Notes under the pieces: generated by a model | The model's database searches: none | The model's input: only the letters and a program-made list of their open reading frames with translations | Told to the model about the DNA's origin: nothing | Program-made: the position numbers and the translations under genes | Assembly (NCBI GenBank): GCA_026419545.1 | Contig: JANZZE010000011.1 | Coordinates: 1 to 33,232, forward strand | Reading direction: 5' to 3' | Source of the DNA: Acidimicrobiales bacterium | Lineage (GTDB): Bacteria > Actinomycetota > Acidimicrobiia > Acidimicrobiales > Acidimicrobilacustridaceae | Length of the DNA: 33,232 nucleotides | Part shown: one piece after another, positions 1 to 8,522 of the stretch | Layout of the letters: the number at the start of each line of letters is the position of its first letter | Numbering within the stretch: the stretch's first letter is position 1

Positions 1-2474
1 CCTTCGTTGGGTACATAGCCGTTCACCACTGCCAGCGTCCGCGGTTCCTCTGCGCCCTGTTGGTATTCGAGTGCTCCGAGCAACGGCGCTGTGTGACGGA
101 ACGAGGATTGCTCGGCGAGAAAACGACCGATCTCAAGATCCGGATTCACACCCTGCTGCGCTCGCCGGAACAACTTGATCAATACCTTGCTGCCGAAGAT
201 GACTGTGCTGTTACTCTGCTCGGCAGTCGAGAGCATCCATGGCAGATCCGCGGTCGTCGTGCCCGCCAACAGTCTTCGGAGCATGCTGTTGCTCGACCAA
301 CGCACGACGGCACCAGCTTGGGAGGTGAACGACCGACGGTTCCTACACGCGGTGAGCGTCGTATGCGCGAACGATTCGTCGACAACCGCATCGAACAACA
401 ACAGGCGCTCGCCCGACTCACCGACTTCCAGCCACGCGATGGCCGCTTGGGGATGGTCGCCGATGATCTGATCCACGCGCGACTCAGCCGCCACCAGCAA
501 CGGCAAGACATAGGTCTCCACTTCACCTTCGACGTATTCGACATTGACGAGGAGCAGGAACGCTTCATCACGACCCTTGCCCAGCGACAACGGCACGGTA
601 TCGACGATCGCAACCTCGCGGATGGTCCGGGCCTTCCCGGCAAACCAACGAGTCTGATTCAAGAACCGTGGCAGCGCCCGCTCGAGGCTGCCTCGGCCCG
701 GCGCTTGCACGATCTCGCGCCAGTCGGAGCGGACGCGAAGCACGGATAGATCCGAACCGGTTGCGGAGAGCCCTGGCCGGTCGGCGGTCGGGGCGACGAT
801 GGCGAACCAATAAAAGCCGTAAGGACCCAGCGTCAGGTGATAGTGGCCTTCGGTGACATGGCCGAACTCGTTCGACCCGAAGAGCTCCCACAAAACCGCT
901 CCTCGGTACTCGTGCATGTCAAGCGTTACGCTCTGAGCGAACCTGGACAGGTTGGCAACAACGAGTACTCGCTCATAGGCGTCATATCGGAGGAACGCAA
1001 GCACCTTTGCGTTCTCTGGGTACAAGAACTCGATCTTTCCCCGACCGAGAACTGGGTGCCGATGGCGGAGTGCGATCAATCGGCGCATCCACCACAGCAA
1101 GGAGTTCGGGTTGCGGTGCTGTGCTTCGACGTTGACAGTCTCGTAGTGGTACTCGGGATCGATGATGACGGGCAGGTAGAGCTGCTGCGGGTTGGCAGTC
1201 GAAAATCCGGCATTCCGGTCCGGGCTCCACTGCATCGGCGTCCGGACAGCGTCTCGGTCGCCAAGGTAGTAGTTGTCTCCCATGCCTAATTCGTCGCCGT
1301 AGTAGATGACCGGCGTCCCAGGCAGCGAAAACAAGAGCCCGTTGAGCAACTCGATCTTGCGTCGGTCGTTGCCGAGCAGAGGCGCGAGACGGCGCCGAAT
1401 GCCCAGATTGACCCGGGCCTGGGGGTCGTGTGCGTAGGCGCGGTACATGTAGTCGCGCTCTTCATCGGTCACCATTTCGAGCGTGAGTTCGTCGTGATTT
1501 CGTAAGAAGATCGCCCATTGACAGTTGTCCGGGATCGGTGGCGTCTCGCAGAGGATGTCGATGACGGGATGTCGATCCTCCATCCGCAACGCCATGTACA
1601 GACGCGGCATCAGGGGAAAGTGAAACGCCATGTGGCATTCATCGCCCCGCGTCGGATCACCGAAGTACTCGACCGCATCCTCGGGCCACTGGTTGGCTTC
1701 AGCGAGCAACATCCGGTTCGGGAACCGTTGGTCTATGTGGGCTCGCAGCTCCTTCAGGTAGGCGTGCGTCTCAGGCAAGTTCTCGCAATTCGTACCGTCG
1801 CGCTCGAAGAGGTAGGGCACAGCATCGAGACGCATCCCGTCAACGCCCATCTCGAACCAGTAATCGACGATACGCAGCATTGCGGCTCGGACTTCGGGAT
1901 TGTCGAAGTTCAGGTCGGGCTGATGGTGAAAGAATCGGTGCCAGTAGTAGGCCCCGGCAACTGGATCCCACGACCAGTTCGACGTCTCGAAATCCTCGAA
2001 GATCACCCTGGCTTCGGGCCATCGCTCTGGTGTGTCGCTCCAGACGTACCATGAACGCCAACGGCTACTGGGAGGCGCCTTCCTCGCCCGTTGGAACCAA
2101 GGGTGTTGATCGCTGGTGTGGTTCATCACCAGCTCAGTGATGACCCGAAGCCCGCGCTTGTGAGCCGCATCCAGGAAACGGCGGAAATCGCGCGTCGTCC
2201 CGTACCGCGGGTTGATCGATGTGTAATCGGCAATGTCATAGCCATCGTCTCGCAACGGCGACGGGTAGAAGGGCAGGAGCCAGATCGCCGTCACTCCGAG
2301 AGACGCCAAGTAGTCGAGCTTGGAAGTCAGCCCGGGGAAATCACCGACACCATCACCGTTGGAGTCAGCGAAGGCCCGCACGTGCAACTCATAGATGACG
2401 GCATCCTTGTACCAATCGGGCTTTTCGCTCAGCTCGACTGTCGTCATCGAGCGGGGTCTGCGACTCGGCGCCAT
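1..2474 (-). CDS. treS: Trehalose synthase-maltokinase fusion (TreS-Mak), C-terminus cut by window edge
   Basis: TreS interconverts trehalose and maltose; maltokinase phosphorylates maltose with ATP to maltose-1-phosphate, the donor used by GlgE. The visible 824 codons hold a GH13 TreS domain (about residues 18-570) with nucleophile Asp217 in GMRLDAVPYLFER, acid/base Glu259 in LLAEANQWPED and Asp328 in LRNHDEL. A maltokinase part starts near residue 580 (FLNQTRWFAGKAR) and includes VLIKLFRRAQQGVNPDLE near residue 765, the probable ATP-binding strand. The reading frame is still open at base 1, so the kinase catalytic lobe is missing only because the window ends. The ATG at 2474 lies three bases after the glgE stop, indicating translational coupling; an in-frame ATG at 2447 is an alternative start. 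In mycobacteria TreS and Mak (Pep2) are separate proteins; here they are one chain. glgB would be expected further left, but that is inference. Confidence 0.93.
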   Translation of the reverse strand, partial: MAPSRRPRSMTTVELSEKPDWYKDAVIYELHVRAFADSNGDGVGDFPGLTSKLDYLASLGVTAIWLLPFYPSPLRDDGYDIADYTSINPRYGTTRDFRRFLDAAHKRGLRVITELVMNHTSDQHPWFQRARKAPPSSRWRSWYVWSDTPERWPEARVIFEDFETSNWSWDPVAGAYYWHRFFHHQPDLNFDNPEVRAAMLRIVDYWFEMGVDGMRLDAVPYLFERDGTNCENLPETHAYLKELRAHIDQRFPNRMLLAEANQWPEDAVEYFGDPTRGDECHMAFHFPLMPRLYMALRMEDRHPVIDILCETPPIPDNCQWAIFLRNHDELTLEMVTDEERDYMYRAYAHDPQARVNLGIRRRLAPLLGNDRRKIELLNGLLFSLPGTPVIYYGDELGMGDNYYLGDRDAVRTPMQWSPDRNAGFSTANPQQLYLPVIIDPEYHYETVNVEAQHRNPNSLLWWMRRLIALRHRHPVLGRGKIEFLYPENAKVLAFLRYDAYERVLVVANLSRFAQSVTLDMHEYRGAVLWELFGSNEFGHVTEGHYHLTLGPYGFYWFAIVAPTADRPGLSATGSDLSVLRVRSDWREIVQAPGRGSLERALPRFLNQTRWFAGKARTIREVAIVDTVPLSLGKGRDEAFLLLVNVEYVEGEVETYVLPLLVAAESRVDQIIGDHPQAAIAWLEVGESGERLLLFDAVVDESFAHTTLTACRNRRSFTSQAGAVVRWSSNSMLRRLLAGTTTADLPWMLSTAEQSNSTVIFGSKVLIKLFRRAQQGVNPDLEIGRFLAEQSSFRHTAPLLGALEYQQGAEEPRTLAVVNGYVPNE

Positions 2475-2477
2475 CGC

Positions 2478-4490
2478 TCAATTCCCTTGGGTCACCCGGA
2501 AGATGTGACACACCTGCTCAGCCGGCCGTAGCTCGACATAGTTCCGTGCACCGCTCCAGATAAACGATCGATCTGACACCAGGTCATGAACCGTGAACTC
2601 TCGGCCTGGGTCGACGCCCAAGGCACCGAGATCGAGATCGACCCATCCCCCTTGTGTCCAATGAGGGTCGAGTGTGACGACGCACAGCACCGTCGCCTGA
2701 GCCGGGCGAGCCGGGTCGACCGACGGCCCGGAGTGGGGAGCCTTGCTGAACACCACCAGCGCATCGTTGTCGACCTGGTGGAAGCGCAGTGTACGCAGCG
2801 TGTGCAGTGCAAGCTGGTCACGTCGGATGGCATTGATTTCACCAATGAACTCGGCAAGGGAGTTAGGGTCATCCCGATCCCAGGTACGGATCTCGTACTT
2901 CTCGGAGTTGAGGTACTCCTCCTTGCCGTTGCCAGCGTCGCGGTTCTCACACAGCTCGAACGCCGGGCCGTAGATACCGAGACTGGGCGTGAGTGTGCCA
3001 GCCAGTGCATACCGAATAGCGAACAACTCCCGGGGCGCACCCCAGAGCTGGCGGGTGAGGATATCAGGCGTGTTCGGCCATGAGCTGGGGCGGAAATAGT
3101 CGACACTCGGAGGGGTGGACAGCTCGGTGAAGTAGTCGATGATCTCCTGCTTCGATTGCCGCCAAGGAAAATAGTCATACGAAAGCGTGAAGCCGATCTT
3201 TGCCAGCCGGTGCATCACCGCTGGGCGAGTGAACGCTTCAGAGAGAAATATCGCATCGGGTTCTCGGGCCCGTACTTCGGCGATGACCCACTCCCAGAAA
3301 GGGAACGGCTTGGTGTGCGGATTATCGACACGGAAGACGGATATGCCTTGGTCGACCCAGAACAGGAACACGCCGAGGAGGGCGTCCCAAAGTTCCTGCC
3401 AGGATTCAGTTTCGAAGTTCAGGGGATAGATGTCCTGGTACTTCTTGGGAGGATTCTCAGCGTAGTGAATCGTGCCGTCTGGCCGGTGCCGGAACCACTC
3501 TGGATGCTCGGTGACCCACGGATGGTCCGGTGAACACTGAAACGCAATGTCGAGTGCAATGGCGAGGCCCTGCTCCTTGGCCGCGCGCACCAATGAGCGG
3601 AACTCGTCGAGCGTCCCGAGGTCAGGGTGCACGGCGGTGTGCCCGCCTTCGGACGAACCGATCGCCCAGGGGCTGCCCGGGTCACCCGGCGCCGCCCGCT
3701 CACGGTTGTTGCGCCCCTTCCGAGCAGTTACGCCGATCGGATGAATGGGTGGGAGGTACAAGACATCGAACCCCATACCCACGACGTAGTCGAGTTGGGC
3801 CTCGACGTCTTTGAATGTCCCGTGCTGACCGGGAGCCAACGACCACGACCGGGGGAAGAGCTCGTACCACGCCGAAAACAGCGCCTGCTCCTTCTCCACG
3901 AGCACTTCGAGGACCGGCCGGCTCGTGACGGCATCCTTTAGAGAGAGACCAGCGGCGATCAATGGCTCAAGTCGGCCGTCCCAAACCGGTGCCGTCTCAC
4001 CCGCCCGCAGTTGCGCCGCAATGTCCCGGGCCACCTCACGATCGGCTCTGGGTAACCGGTTCGCGAGCCCGACCAAAAGTTCGGCGCCAACCAGCAGATC
4101 AGCTCCGATCTCGACGCCGGCGGCAAGCTTTCGTTGTACTGCATCCGCCCAGGTCCCCAGGTGATCGATCCATGCTGCGAGCCGGTATCGATAGACTCCG
4201 GTACGATCGGGGACGAACTCGCCGCACCAGCGGTCCAACCCCGGATTGGTCGCCACCATCGGCACCAACGACCACTTCCGCTCGCCAGGCGGCTGAAACG
4301 CGAGCGCGCACCGGAGGCGATCGTGTCCGTCGGCATAGATCCTGCCCCCGACAGTGAGGGGCTCTCCCACCACCCTCTTGGCGGGATAGCGCCCACCGTC
4401 GATGCACGGCCAGATGTCCTCGAACACGATCCGAGGGGGAACTCGCACCTGGGAAGAGGATGGCATCGCGCGCTTTTCTATCCGGTCCAT
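2478..4490 (-). CDS. glgE: Alpha-1,4-glucan:maltose-1-phosphate maltosyltransferase GlgE
   Basis: GlgE (GH13_3) transfers maltosyl units from maltose-1-phosphate to the non-reducing end of alpha-1,4-glucans in the cytoplasm. The 670-residue protein has the family's N-terminal domain (RIVFEDIWPCIDGGRYPAKR, about residues 20-39), an inserted helical segment (about 115-190), and a GH13 barrel starting near FSAWYELFPRSW. The nucleophile is Asp389 in FRVDNPHTKPFPFWEW and the acid/base is Glu418 in FLSEAFTRP. Length is close to mycobacterial GlgE (about 700). ATG 4490 has no clear Shine-Dalgarno sequence; an internal ATG at 4466 (MPSSSQ) is possible. It sits 42 bases after carD and 3 bases before treS-mak, so donor synthesis and polymerisation are encoded side by side. 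Confidence 0.95.
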   Translation of the reverse strand: MDRIEKRAMPSSSQVRVPPRIVFEDIWPCIDGGRYPAKRVVGEPLTVGGRIYADGHDRLRCALAFQPPGERKWSLVPMVATNPGLDRWCGEFVPDRTGVYRYRLAAWIDHLGTWADAVQRKLAAGVEIGADLLVGAELLVGLANRLPRADREVARDIAAQLRAGETAPVWDGRLEPLIAAGLSLKDAVTSRPVLEVLVEKEQALFSAWYELFPRSWSLAPGQHGTFKDVEAQLDYVVGMGFDVLYLPPIHPIGVTARKGRNNRERAAPGDPGSPWAIGSSEGGHTAVHPDLGTLDEFRSLVRAAKEQGLAIALDIAFQCSPDHPWVTEHPEWFRHRPDGTIHYAENPPKKYQDIYPLNFETESWQELWDALLGVFLFWVDQGISVFRVDNPHTKPFPFWEWVIAEVRAREPDAIFLSEAFTRPAVMHRLAKIGFTLSYDYFPWRQSKQEIIDYFTELSTPPSVDYFRPSSWPNTPDILTRQLWGAPRELFAIRYALAGTLTPSLGIYGPAFELCENRDAGNGKEEYLNSEKYEIRTWDRDDPNSLAEFIGEINAIRRDQLALHTLRTLRFHQVDNDALVVFSKAPHSGPSVDPARPAQATVLCVVTLDPHWTQGGWVDLDLGALGVDPGREFTVHDLVSDRSFIWSGARNYVELRPAEQVCHIFRVTQGN

Positions 4491-4532
4491 GGGGAGGTCG
4501 CGGTCGTGAGCCCGCGCGCCAGTTGAGGACGC

Positions 4533-5045
4533 TCAGCTCTTCGGGACGAGCCCGAGCGCCTGATCAATCCTGCGCTCAGCCTCCTCGCCGTCGACCTTCC
4601 AGGACACGGCGAGCTCAGAGGTGAGGATGTAACGAGCGTTGGCGTACATGGATTTCTCGGCCGTGGACAGCGAAGCACTCTGCAGCCGAATGGCAAGATT
4701 CCGAACCACCTCAGCACATTGATACACATCCCCCGACTTGAGCTTCTCCTGGTGGTTCTTGAAGCGCCGAGACCAGTTCGATGGCACGCGGACGCCTGTC
4801 ACTGAAAGCACATCAAGGACATCGGCGGCTTCCTCCTCGGAAATCGCTTCCCGAACGCCGAGTTCCTCCGCTCGATCCTCAGGCACCGATACCTTCATGC
4901 CCCCCGCCGTTCCCCAACCCCGCTGCGGCACGGAAAGCACCAGATACGTGACCTTCTTTCCGTCCACCACTCGCTTCTCACGCCCGACGATCTCAGCGAC
5001 ACCGTGGGAGGGATAAACGACCTTGCTCCCTACCTTGAACACCAC
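4533..5045 (-). CDS. carD: CarD family RNA polymerase-binding transcription regulator
   Basis: CarD binds the RNA polymerase beta subunit and stabilises open promoter complexes; in mycobacteria it is essential and acts at rRNA promoters. The 170-residue protein begins (M)VFKVGSKVVYPSHGVAEI, the typical RNA-polymerase-interacting domain, followed by the helical DNA-binding domain with the conserved tryptophan (Trp91 in SNWSRRFKNHQEKLKSGD) and the AEVVRNL segment. Start: the frame is open to 5186, but those upstream residues do not resemble CarD. GTG 5045 is preceded at 7 bases by GGAGG and gives the family's usual N-terminus and length. The strand 3 to 4 region (QRGWGTAGGMKVSVP) is a few residues longer than in Mycobacterium. 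glgE follows after 42 bases. Confidence 0.93.
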   Translation of the reverse strand: MVFKVGSKVVYPSHGVAEIVGREKRVVDGKKVTYLVLSVPQRGWGTAGGMKVSVPEDRAEELGVREAISEEEAADVLDVLSVTGVRVPSNWSRRFKNHQEKLKSGDVYQCAEVVRNLAIRLQSASLSTAEKSMYANARYILTSELAVSWKVDGEEAERRIDQALGLVPKS

Positions 5046-5052
5046 CGTCGGA

Positions 5053-5057
5053 CCTCC
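5053..5057 (-). promoter_or_regulatory. Ribosome binding site of carD
   Basis: GGAGG on the minus strand, 7 bases before GTG 5045. It decides the carD start against the longer open frame that reaches 5186. Confidence 0.8.
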
Positions 5058-5243
5058 AGAATTCGCAAGACGGCTCACTAGTCTGCCGTAGCTGGACCCG
5101 ATTCGCACCAATCGAGCGTGCCGGAGCCCGGTTGACCACCTTCTCAACGGTAGGAAACCCCAGCAGGCTGGATCACCCACCGCCACCCGAAGACCGGGCT
5201 CCGGCAGACCTGTTTGGCGCTGTAGCCCTAGGGCAGCCTCACA

Positions 5244-5768
5244 TCACTCCACAGCCGGCGCGGCATAGGACCCGGGCTGCACCCGAAGCGACGACGTCTC
5301 GGCGAGCCCGAAAACGCTGCCCTTGATGCCACCAACGGGCCCGCAACTTGTCGTTTTCCCACCGTTCGCCAGGGACACCGCTCAGGTAAAACGCCAAACC
5401 GTTGTCGGCGATTACCGCGCCATACGTCTTCAAGGCGGTGATCGGACGCACATGTAGATCATAGTTCTCGGGATTGATGGTTGCCTTGAGCCGTAGCTAG
5501 GCACCCATGGGCGGATGGTACGTCCCGACCGCCGGTCGAGTTCGGTCTCCCCTTCTGCGTTAGGAGCGGTTGGGATCGGGTAGCCTTCCCGGTCCCTCTC
5601 GTCTGCGTAGGTGAGGCCGACAGCCACCTTGGGTTGATTCCCGGGAACGATGTCGTAGGGAATTCCGATCGGGCCCCCGTTCTAGAGGCCCGATCCGAAA
5701 TCGGCCTTGAGTGGCCGCGTCGACCCGATGTTGGCATGGATGACCTTCGCCGGAGGCGACCGATTGGT
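5244..5768 (-). pseudogene. Degraded gene: stops, frameshifts and a probable internal deletion
   Basis: No intact gene lies between carD and 5769, but the minus strand carries protein-like pieces in shifting frames. First comes IHANIGSTRPLKADFGSGL, then a TAG at 5682-5684, then GGPIGIPYDIV..QPKVAVGLTYADERDREGYPIPTAPNAEGE. After a frame change comes YHPPMGA, a TAG at 5497-5499, LRLKATINPENYDLHVRPITALK and TYGAVIADNGLAFYLSGV, GERWENDKL. A further frame change gives GGIKGSVFGLAETSSLRV and a stop at 5244-5246. From memory these pieces match, in order, the start, middle and end of a family of conserved actinobacterial proteins whose C-terminus reads LK.YG..VADNG..W..SG..D.RW..D.L. About a hundred or more residues between the PYPIP..AP and PPMG segments appear deleted. 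There is no start codon: the first fragment runs directly in frame out of the stop of the upstream gene. I do not know the family's function. Confidence 0.7.
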
Positions 5769-7298
5769 TCAGTCTGCACCCATGAGCCGACGGAGTTCTT
5801 GCTGGGCATCCTCCGGTGGGAGCCCCCAGCCAGGCTCGTATTGGAACACTTCGTCGAGCTGGACGGCTTGGAATCGACCTTCGAGCGCCTCGAGCTGCGA
5901 GAGTCTCACGAGACTCGGGTGGGGATGCCCACAAGCCTGCGCCAACCGGAGCAACTCGTAGCGGAAGGTCGCCAGGTAGTTGGCGAGCCGCACAGACTTC
6001 AATTCGGGATCGAGTCCGCGCTGTAGCCACTGTGACTGCGTTGCAACGCCGCTGGGGCATCGCCCCGTATGACATCGCTGAGCCTGGATGCATCCGATTG
6101 CGAACATGGCCTCACGACCAACGGCGAGCAGATCGCACCCGAGCGCCAGTGCGAGCAAACCGTTCTCAGGCAGACCGAGCTTGCCGGAACCAATCCACAC
6201 GACGTTGTTGTGCACACCTCGTTGGGCAAACTCCCGGTACACCCGGGCAAACGCCCACCGGAACGGAAGCGAGACATGATCGGCGAACACCAATGGGGCT
6301 GCACCCGTCCCCCCTTCACCACCGTCGATCGTGATGAAGTCGACGGCCTGCCCGGTGACCTCGATCCGTTGCGCGAGCTCGCGCCAGAAATCAAGTGACC
6401 CGACGGCCGACTTGATGCCCACCGGCAAACCCGTACGGTCCGCGATGGTTTCAACGAACGCGAGCATCGAGTCCACGTCACTGAAGGCGGTATGGCGCGA
6501 CGGGCTGCGAACCTCGACGCCGACGGGGACACCCCGGGTCTGGGCGATCTCCGGGCTGACTTTCGCCGCAGGGAGCACTCCGCCGAGTCCGGGTTTTGCT
6601 CCTTGGCTCAACTTGATCTCGATCGCCCGGATCTGTGGGTGAGCCGCCACGGTGTCCACCAGCCGCTCGAGGTCGAACCGTCCGTTCTCGTCGCGACAAC
6701 CGAAATATCCGGTGCCGATCTGGAACACGAGGTCTCCACCATGTAGGTGGTGGCGCGAAAGACCACCCTCACCGGTGTTCTGCCAACATCCGTCGAGCAG
6801 CACTCCACGGTTGATCGCTTCCACCGCAGCACCGCTCAATGAACCGAAACTCATTCCGGATATGTTGACGATCGAGGTCGGCCGGAATGCCTTGGCTCGA
6901 CGTCGGTAGCCGCCAAGCACCTTCGCACAGGGAAGCCGAAGATCCGGGCCCGGCCCGAGCGGTTCGTTCTCCGGCGCTGTGATCGGGAAAGCGACGTGTT
7001 TGATGACCAGGTAGTCGTTCGCCTGTTCGAGGTTGTTGTCGGTTCCGAAACCGAAGAGGTTGTTCTGCCTCTTCGCTGATGCATAGATCCAACGGCGTTG
7101 GTCGCGGCTGAACGGTCGCTCGTCGTCATTATCGGTGACGACGTATTGGCGAAGCTCCGGTCCGAACGCCTCCAGGATGTAGCGGAGGTGCCCGATGATC
7201 GGAAAGTTCCGCAACACCGCGTGCTGGCGTTGGAGCAGGTCGTACAGGGCCAGACCAGCAAGGGAGATCACCAGTACGAGCAGAAACAGCCAAACCAT
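5769..7298 (-). CDS. FMN-binding glutamate synthase family protein (GltB-like, membrane-anchored)
   Basis: A stand-alone homologue of the FMN/3Fe-4S barrel domain of glutamate synthase (PF01645), about 509 residues, without glutaminase or GltD partners. Residues 1-20 form one hydrophobic segment (MVWLFLLVLVISLAGLALYD) that probably anchors it to the membrane. Family motifs follow: QNNLFGFGTDNNLEQ, SIVNISGMSFGSLSG, GEGGLSRHHLHGGDLVFQIG, LSQGAKPGLGG, ITIDGGEGGTGAAP, and the cluster ligands C-x5-C-x4-C in CIQAQRCHTGRCPSGV. The real reaction of these short proteins is not settled; an FMN oxidoreductase role is safe, glutamate synthesis is not. ATG 7298 is preferred over an overlapping TTG at 7301; no strong ribosome binding site is visible. 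It follows the YhhN gene by 88 bases. Confidence 0.85.
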   Translation of the reverse strand: MVWLFLLVLVISLAGLALYDLLQRQHAVLRNFPIIGHLRYILEAFGPELRQYVVTDNDDERPFSRDQRRWIYASAKRQNNLFGFGTDNNLEQANDYLVIKHVAFPITAPENEPLGPGPDLRLPCAKVLGGYRRRAKAFRPTSIVNISGMSFGSLSGAAVEAINRGVLLDGCWQNTGEGGLSRHHLHGGDLVFQIGTGYFGCRDENGRFDLERLVDTVAAHPQIRAIEIKLSQGAKPGLGGVLPAAKVSPEIAQTRGVPVGVEVRSPSRHTAFSDVDSMLAFVETIADRTGLPVGIKSAVGSLDFWRELAQRIEVTGQAVDFITIDGGEGGTGAAPLVFADHVSLPFRWAFARVYREFAQRGVHNNVVWIGSGKLGLPENGLLALALGCDLLAVGREAMFAIGCIQAQRCHTGRCPSGVATQSQWLQRGLDPELKSVRLANYLATFRYELLRLAQACGHPHPSLVRLSQLEALEGRFQAVQLDEVFQYEPGWGLPPEDAQQELRRLMGAD

Positions 7299-7386
7299 CA
7301 AGGAAAGAGGCTACGGGCTGACGCCCCGACAACCGGAATACCGGCGGTGTCGAGCACCGTCGCCTGCAGCGATCCAGCGTCGCTCC

Positions 7387-8025
7387 TCAACCAGCCAGCG
7401 ATACCACCAAGCCCAGCTGGCCGAGGTGGTAGGTGATGATGATCGCCAGGCGTGCCCAGGCCTTCGGAGCAACAAAGCGATCCCAGGCGATGAGCGCGTC
7501 CGATGCATAAAAGAGGCACGCCCCGACGATTGCTGCGACGTGGCGCCTACCGAAGGCTGAGGCCACCATGACGGATATGACACCGATGTAGCACGCGACC
7601 GGCAGGGCCAATTGCGGTTTCGTTTCCTTGACCCCTCGGTAGAGCCGGCGGCCCAGGGCGAGCACCGCCACAGCGACCAACGCCATACCCGCGGCGAGCC
7701 AACCCGCGCTGACACCAACTACCCACATCCCGGCTATGTAGCCGATATGGGCAAGCAGGAAGGATCCGAGCCCGAAGACGAACAGACTCTCCCTCGGCAA
7801 CATCAAGAGCACATCACCCACCAGCGACAAAACGAGCGCTGGGACGAACAGGTTGCGAACGGTGACGTCGGAAACGTCGAGGGCGAACGCCGCGGCGATC
7901 AGCACGACCATCGTCAACGGCTTGCAGACGTATTCGAGCTTCTTGTTCCCAAGCGCAACGGCTACCCAGTCGCACACCGCGACGGCCAGCGTCAGTCCCA
8001 GCCAAAGCGAAGCTGTTGCGTTCAC
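7387..8025 (-). CDS. YhhN family integral membrane protein (lysoplasmalogenase-like)
   Basis: YhhN/TMEM86 proteins include lysoplasmalogenases, which cleave the vinyl-ether bond of lysoplasmalogens. The 212-residue sequence is almost entirely membrane segments (about eight) and carries the family's conserved polar spots: CKPLTMVVL, LSLVGDVLLMLP, HIGYIAG, FYASDALIAWDRF and YHLGQ near the C-terminus. Start: GTG 8025 overlaps the stop of the upstream Nudix gene as GTGA, a classic coupled start; an in-frame GTG at 8034 would add three residues. It is the last gene of the ferredoxin-reductase-Nudix-YhhN chain. Whether the enzyme activity is present cannot be read from sequence alone. Confidence 0.85.
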   Translation of the reverse strand: MNATASLWLGLTLAVAVCDWVAVALGNKKLEYVCKPLTMVVLIAAAFALDVSDVTVRNLFVPALVLSLVGDVLLMLPRESLFVFGLGSFLLAHIGYIAGMWVVGVSAGWLAAGMALVAVAVLALGRRLYRGVKETKPQLALPVACYIGVISVMVASAFGRRHVAAIVGACLFYASDALIAWDRFVAPKAWARLAIIITYHLGQLGLVVSLAG

Positions 8026-8522
8026 GGCGCGCACTGGGTGAGCGCGCGAAGGACGATTTCGACGCTGTCAGGGACCACCCGCCGCCGTTGCAACCATCGG
8101 CCGATCGATTCGTATGGCACCCATTCCGTGGCAACGACCTCGCCGTCGGTGAACTCGAACGGCCCTTCGCTCACCGTCCGGAACACCGCGCCGATCTCGC
8201 GAACGCTGTCGTCCTCATAGGTGCCCATGCCCAGGAATTCGAGTTCTCCGGACTCGATACCGGCCTCTTCAGCCAGCTCTCGGCGGGCTGCATGTTCGTA
8301 GGTCTCACCCACCGCCAGCACGCCACCGAAGGCGATATCCCAGTAGCTGGGCCACACGTCCTTCCAGGCGGCTCGCTGATGCGTGAGCAGGCAGCCACGG
8401 CGGTCGAACACGACGACGAAGACCGTGCGATGGCGCAGGTTCTCAGCTCGCATGCGGAGTCGGGTCACGACCGAAACGACAACGTCCTCATCGTCGATGA
8501 CCTCGACCAGCTCGTCGTTCAT
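8022..8522 (-). CDS. Nudix hydrolase (YfcD/Idi-like)
   Basis: Nudix enzymes hydrolyse nucleoside diphosphates linked to another group, using Mg2+. The 166-residue protein has a perfect Nudix box: GVLAVGE, seven residues, then RELAEEAGI, matching G-x5-E-x7-REU-x-EE-x-GU. The region before it (RTVFVVVFDRRGCLLTHQR, then PSYWDIAFGG) resembles the YfcD and isopentenyl-diphosphate isomerase type 1 branch; the substrate is unknown. ATG 8522 overlaps the reductase stop as ATGA, and the C-terminus overlaps the next gene as GTGA, so translation is coupled on both sides. A longer open frame to 8561 would run into the reductase coding region and lacks support. Confidence 0.9.
   Translation of the reverse strand: MNDELVEVIDDEDVVVSVVTRLRMRAENLRHRTVFVVVFDRRGCLLTHQRAAWKDVWPSYWDIAFGGVLAVGETYEHAARRELAEEAGIESGELEFLGMGTYEDDSVREIGAVFRTVSEGPFEFTDGEVVATEWVPYESIGRWLQRRRVVPDSVEIVLRALTQCAP

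Noticed and set aside
4536-5186. CarD starting at 5186 with 47 extra N-terminal residues
   Set aside because: The extra residues are unlike CarD, and GGAGG stands 7 bases before GTG 5045.
5132-5326. Small plus-strand gene between carD and the dead gene
   Set aside because: No ribosome binding site, no hydrophobic or domain pattern, and it overlaps pseudogene remains on the other strand.
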